Both the position numbers and the translations under genes were made by a program. Shown here one piece after another: positions 60,318-64,000 of a DNA stretch of 64,000 nt. The stretch's first letter is position 1. Each line of letters starts with the position of its first letter. The notes under the pieces were generated by a model. That model was not told the origin of the DNA. It did no database searches and saw only the letters and a list, made by a program, of their open reading frames with translations. Source of the stretch: Liolophura sinensis (lineage: Eukaryota > Mollusca > Polyplacophora > Chitonida > Chitonidae). The DNA is taken from contig NC_088297.1 of the NCBI RefSeq assembly GCF_032854445.1, positions 6,901,740-6,965,739 on the forward strand. Direction: 5' to 3'.

Positions 60318-62830
60318 AAATATAACCCCTAAAATTAAGTTTATCCAACAATTTTAACATGTTCACCACAAAAATTAAGCTAGGGGTGAAGATGAAGTCT
60401 CTGTTTGTTACAAAAATGCATACCGACGGTTTTAGACGTTGAAAATCTAAAACCGTTTTCAGTTGCCCATTTCTCGATCTTATTGAGACAATGCTGCAAC
60501 TGACGTTTGATGCTATTCATATTTCTAGCTCGGCAGCATACAAGGAAATCATTCATGTATAAAGAACCCTATGTGCCAGATATTATTTTTGATAGACTAT
60601 TTATTTTTATGCTGAACAGAGTTGGTGATAAAATGTTGCACTGGGGCACACCCATTTCCTGCTCATAAATCAGAAAGAGTGGACCCCACCTGTGCCTTAA
60701 ACTGACGATCTGATAAAAATTCTGATATGAATATTGCTAATCGGCTTTTAAGGCCCATATCAGCAAGGTCTTTTAAAATACCACATTTCCATGTGGTGTC
60801 GTAGGCTTTTTCAAGTTCGAAAAATATAGACACCACCTGTTTATTTATACCATTCGTAGTCCATAAAGAGCGTTTCGAGTTGATAATCGCAAGATCCATT
60901 TCCAAACAACGTTTAACACTAGCTCCCGAAGACAAAGGTATGTAAGAAATTATACAAATAAGAAATACAGCCGGTAACACACAAGAGAGAAGCAGTCATC
61001 AGTTTTCAATGATGCCGGGCAGACAATGAATATTCCAGACATGAATTCCATATTAAAGTTCAAATTCATAGTCCGTGAATGAGTTCCAGGTCAAATAGCA
61101 GCTAAACAAGTATCTCAGTCGCGCTTTCATTGCAACTGTTCATAAAGGCATCATGCTGATGTAATTAGCATGGCTACCTTTACGGCCCCTAGCCCCAGGT
61201 TAAGCGGTATTAGATAGAGTTTGAAAATGAAGAGCGTTACAGACCCTAACCGATCAGATTAACGGTAACGGACGATTACGTCTTTCCCGTTAATATGTAA
61301 AGTTGTCATGCTACATTCCTCCCTCCAGGAGGGTGGAAAATTACCAGTTATCCAAAAAACTATTAAGCCGGTTTAAGAGGCTCTAAAGTGGCTCAGGTGG
61401 TAAATGGTTTAGAAAAATATATAGTATAGTAAAATACGAAGTTGGTTTACGTAATTATTAGTAGGTCAATGATTAAATCTGTGTTCTGCCTTTTTCCGGT
61501 CCTTGATGGCTTTACGACAGTCATTGTCGTACCAGGGTTTACTTTTGGATTTGGGATTTGTCGAGGTCTGAGGGATAGTTCTATTGGTAGCTCGTAAAAC
61601 AAGCTCATTAAATTTGAATATAGGATCATCTGCTGCATTGAAAGTCTTTGGAGTGATATCAGCCTCGCAGAACATCTTAAATGCGATCCAGTCTGCTTCT
61701 TCGAATTTACTCCTAGCTACACGTTCTAAAGAATTAGAAATGATATGCTCTAGGATTATAGGAAAATGGTCACTGCCACAAAGATCGTCATGCACCTTAC
61801 AAAAGAAAAATCAAGAAAAACTAATGGATCTGTGACATTGAGGTTGATAGTAGAATAAGCGCCGTTACCCGGATGTGAATAGGTATTAGAACCATCATTG
61901 AAATAACACAGTTCCTCTATCCATACGAAGTCTTCTATCTTGCCCTTATTATTAATGTTATTACTGCCTCATAGGACGTTATGGGAATTAAAATCTACTA
62001 TCATTATAAAAGTTTTTGGCAATTCTATTAAATTATTTAACTGGAAACCTGACCAAGAAATGTTAGGAGGAATATACACTGAACAGAATGTTATTGTTTC
62101 AGACAATGAAACACTAACAGCCACGGCCTGAAGCTCTGTATCCAGAGCAACAGGGCTATGAATAATATTGTTAGTTATGAAGATCGAGGAGCCGTCTAGA
62201 GCTCGTTCTTCTTCAATACAATGGGTGTTATAAGGTGAATAATTTTTAAGAGTTATTGTATCTTTGTCAGGTGTCTTTAGGTGAGTTTCCTGAAGACACA
62301 GGGCAATATGATTTAATGATTGGACTAGCTGTGTTATTTCAATCAAATTTACTTTAAGACCTCGACAACTCCACTGTATAATTTTATGTAAGGAAGTCAT
62401 TATGGACATAGACGTGTAGTAGATTTATGTGTGGACCGAGGTCGGCCCTTCCTTGGAGATCGGCTGGAAGATCTCCCTGCTGCGGGGGATGATCTATTCA
62501 TCACATCCGCCTCTGATATTGAAGGCCCATCCGACCTCCAGTCTCTCTCCAAATAAGGGCCAAAGTGACGTGTTGGGCGTGAGGATCTTGCAAGACCAAC
62601 ACGCCCTCAGCCACCAGGATCCTGTCCTTGGAGATTACGGGTCGCAACCCACGGCAAACAGGTCGCTCCCCGGTTGCCTCTCACACAACCGAGAAGATGT
62701 GAGCCTATTATATTCACCGGGCTCACGCAGGAGAGCTCTAGGTTAGCCGACAAGCTTGCTTAGAGGTCCTATTCCTATCACCCCGTAAACCCCACGGGGG
62801 CAGATCGATTAACTCTGAGTAGTATGCCAC
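60318..62830 (-). mobile_element. I/Nimb-like LINE copy D continued: ORF1 end, endonuclease, RT
   Basis: Minus strand. Endonuclease at 61800-62409: IIQWSCRGLKVNLIEI, ALCLQETHLK, CSVYIPPNISW, IVDFNSHN (a GDFN variant) and SDHFPIILE. The linker with KPWYDNDCRKAIKDRKKAEH is at 61480-61560. RT pieces are at 60330-60840 ([13 protein letters not shown]). ORF1-like sequence extends to about 62830. A PLE repeat (60845-61315) splits the RT, and the LTR element splits the 3' end. Confidence 0.75.
60845..61315 (-). repeat. Penelope noncoding repeat inserted in the LINE
   Basis: The longest uninterrupted copy of the repeat: ATTCGTAGTCCATAAAGAG, the ACACACAAGAGAGAAGCAG block, GCATGGCTACCTTTACGGCC and CCGTTAATATGTAAAG. 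It has no MULE insertion and so gives the empty-site sequence for 813-1562. Confidence 0.85.
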
Positions 62831-63017
62831 TTAGTCTGCAGTGATGAGCAGATTAAATCTTGTTACCTTATTTACTTACCTAAATCTTGTTAAATCTTAT
62901 TTACATACGTGTTCTTGTTGATAATGAATCATCAAAATATAGAAAACGCGTAAGTGAACATTCACTGAGTTCTACATAGTTATATAAATTTGTAGACCAC
63001 GGTGGTTGACTAAGCAT

Positions 63018-64000
63018 CCCCTAGGCCTTGATCCTTTGAACTGCTTTCATGTGATGAAATTTTGAGTAATTCTGGACCAGCGACGCCTAGTATATTGCAT
63101 TGTCATGCTTTTTCACCCAATTCTGCTAAAGTGATAGCGCTACATGTAGGGGTGGGGCTGGGGGTAGCGGTAGGTGATTTCCCACTGCTTAAATATTTAC
63201 ATGAACAGTTAGAATAAAAACCTTAACTAAGGTAAATAGAAATGTGGCGGTTTTATTGCAGTTGCGTGGGTCTATGTGCCAAGTATCACACTGTCACTAC
63301 TCTGGTTTTACCTTCTATTTATTTATTTATTTAATTGGTGTTTTACGCCGTACTTAAGAATATTTCACTTATACGACGGCGGCCAGCATTATGGTGGGAG
63401 GAAACCGGGCAAGGCACGGGGGAAACCCACGACCATCCGCAGGTTGCTGGCAGATCTTCCCACTTACGGCCTTTTACCTTCTACGCTTTGAGACTGTTAT
63501 ATTTGCCATATAAGTATTACACGTGACGTTGCTCTGGATACACTTGCTATGCTGTACGCCTTTTGTAGTACTGTATTCCTGTATAAACCCACATTCGCCG
63601 AGGCTTGATCCTTTTGCATTGTTTTAATGTTATTGTATTTTAAATGTTATGACAACACAGCTTTTTGAGGAAATCTAGACCAGTGACGCATAATAAATTG
63701 CAGTTAACATCACTGCTTTCTTTACCTAATTCTACTTAAGCTATGGTTCCAGAAGGGCGTGCTATTTGCTACTATTTATGCATTTACATGAACAGTAAGA
63801 ATAAAACCTTGACTGAGGTAAACTGACAAGAGGCCTTATTTCACCGGCTACGTGTGACCATTTGCCAACTATCATACAGAGCAACTATCTGCTCTGGATT
63901 TGCTCGCTATGCTGTACGTCCTTTAAAGTATTACCTTAGCAATATTCGCTTTCCATGCATAAACGTAAAAAAAATCCCAGACATGAGAAAGAAGCTGCAA
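63018..64000 (+). repeat. dispersed repeat R, two adjacent copies
   Basis: Copy 1 (63018-63560, split by a SINE) and copy 2 (about 63590 to past 63920) share CTTGATCCTTT, ACCAGTGACG, ACATGAACAG, AGAATAAAACCTT and TTGCTCTGGATxxxCT blocks. Copy 2 contains the TTTCACCGGCTACGTGTGAC, CATTTGCCAACTATCA segment related to the 46-bp satellite. Confidence 0.6.
63318..63471 (-). mobile_element. SINE family A, 5' truncated, 12-bp target duplication
   Basis: (ATTT)n tail, GGTGTTTTACGCCGTACTTA, GGCCAGCATTATGGTGGG and CAGGTTGCTGGCAGATC. Flanks TTTTACCTTCTA at 63306-63317 and 63472-63483 are identical. It interrupts repeat R. Confidence 0.9.

Overview
This is eukaryotic, intron-rich, transposon-dense nuclear DNA, most likely from a mollusc. 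The clade call rests on two abundant tRNA-derived SINE families whose shared 3' domain (TTGAGTACG...CGTWAAAC) I associate with mollusc genomes, and on the mix of Penelope-like, I/Nimb-like and Ty3-type elements. That assignment is from memory and was not checked against any database.

One host gene is clear. A receptor guanylate cyclase with an extracellular NIT (nitrate/nitrite sensing) domain runs on the + strand in at least ten phase-consistent coding exons between 14359 and 32972. Translated in order they give an N-terminal cytoplasmic tail, TM1, NIT domain, TM2, a signalling helix and a class III cyclase domain (about 705 residues so far). A possible terminal exon lies at 36560-36903. The introns are filled with SINEs, a truncated LINE, a 46-bp satellite of about 34 units and other repeats. 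An unrelated LDL-receptor class A module exon sits antisense in one intron (24472-24585). Two minus-strand exons at 53260-53351 and 52248-52391 match the last cyclase exons of the first gene, with the same splice phases. They are the 3' end of a second, convergent NIT-GC paralogue whose upstream exons are not in the window.

Layout: 1-3475 holds a broken pogo/Tigger transposase tail and a Penelope-like element (PLE) carrying a MULE-type insertion with a 9-bp target duplication. 3490-14300 is mostly featureless DNA with SINEs and degenerate PLE debris. 14359-36903 is the NIT-GC locus. 37398-40400 is a second PLE with flanking direct repeats. 41004-50690 contains two I/Nimb-like LINE copies, palindromic elements, a tyrosine-recombinase-like pseudogene, a 184-bp satellite array and a 525-bp tandem duplication. 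52248-53351 is the paralogue end. 53540-62830 is one LINE interrupted by a complete LTR element (55196-60317) and by a PLE fragment. 62830-64000 is a dispersed repeat with a SINE in it.

The most notable points are a cyclase catalytic Asn replaced by Thr (as in soluble GC alpha subunits), the convergent paralogue, a Gmr1-like LTR element with integrase upstream of RNase H, and the unclassified tyrosine-recombinase region. All boundaries come from reading the sequence. No alignment or search was run.
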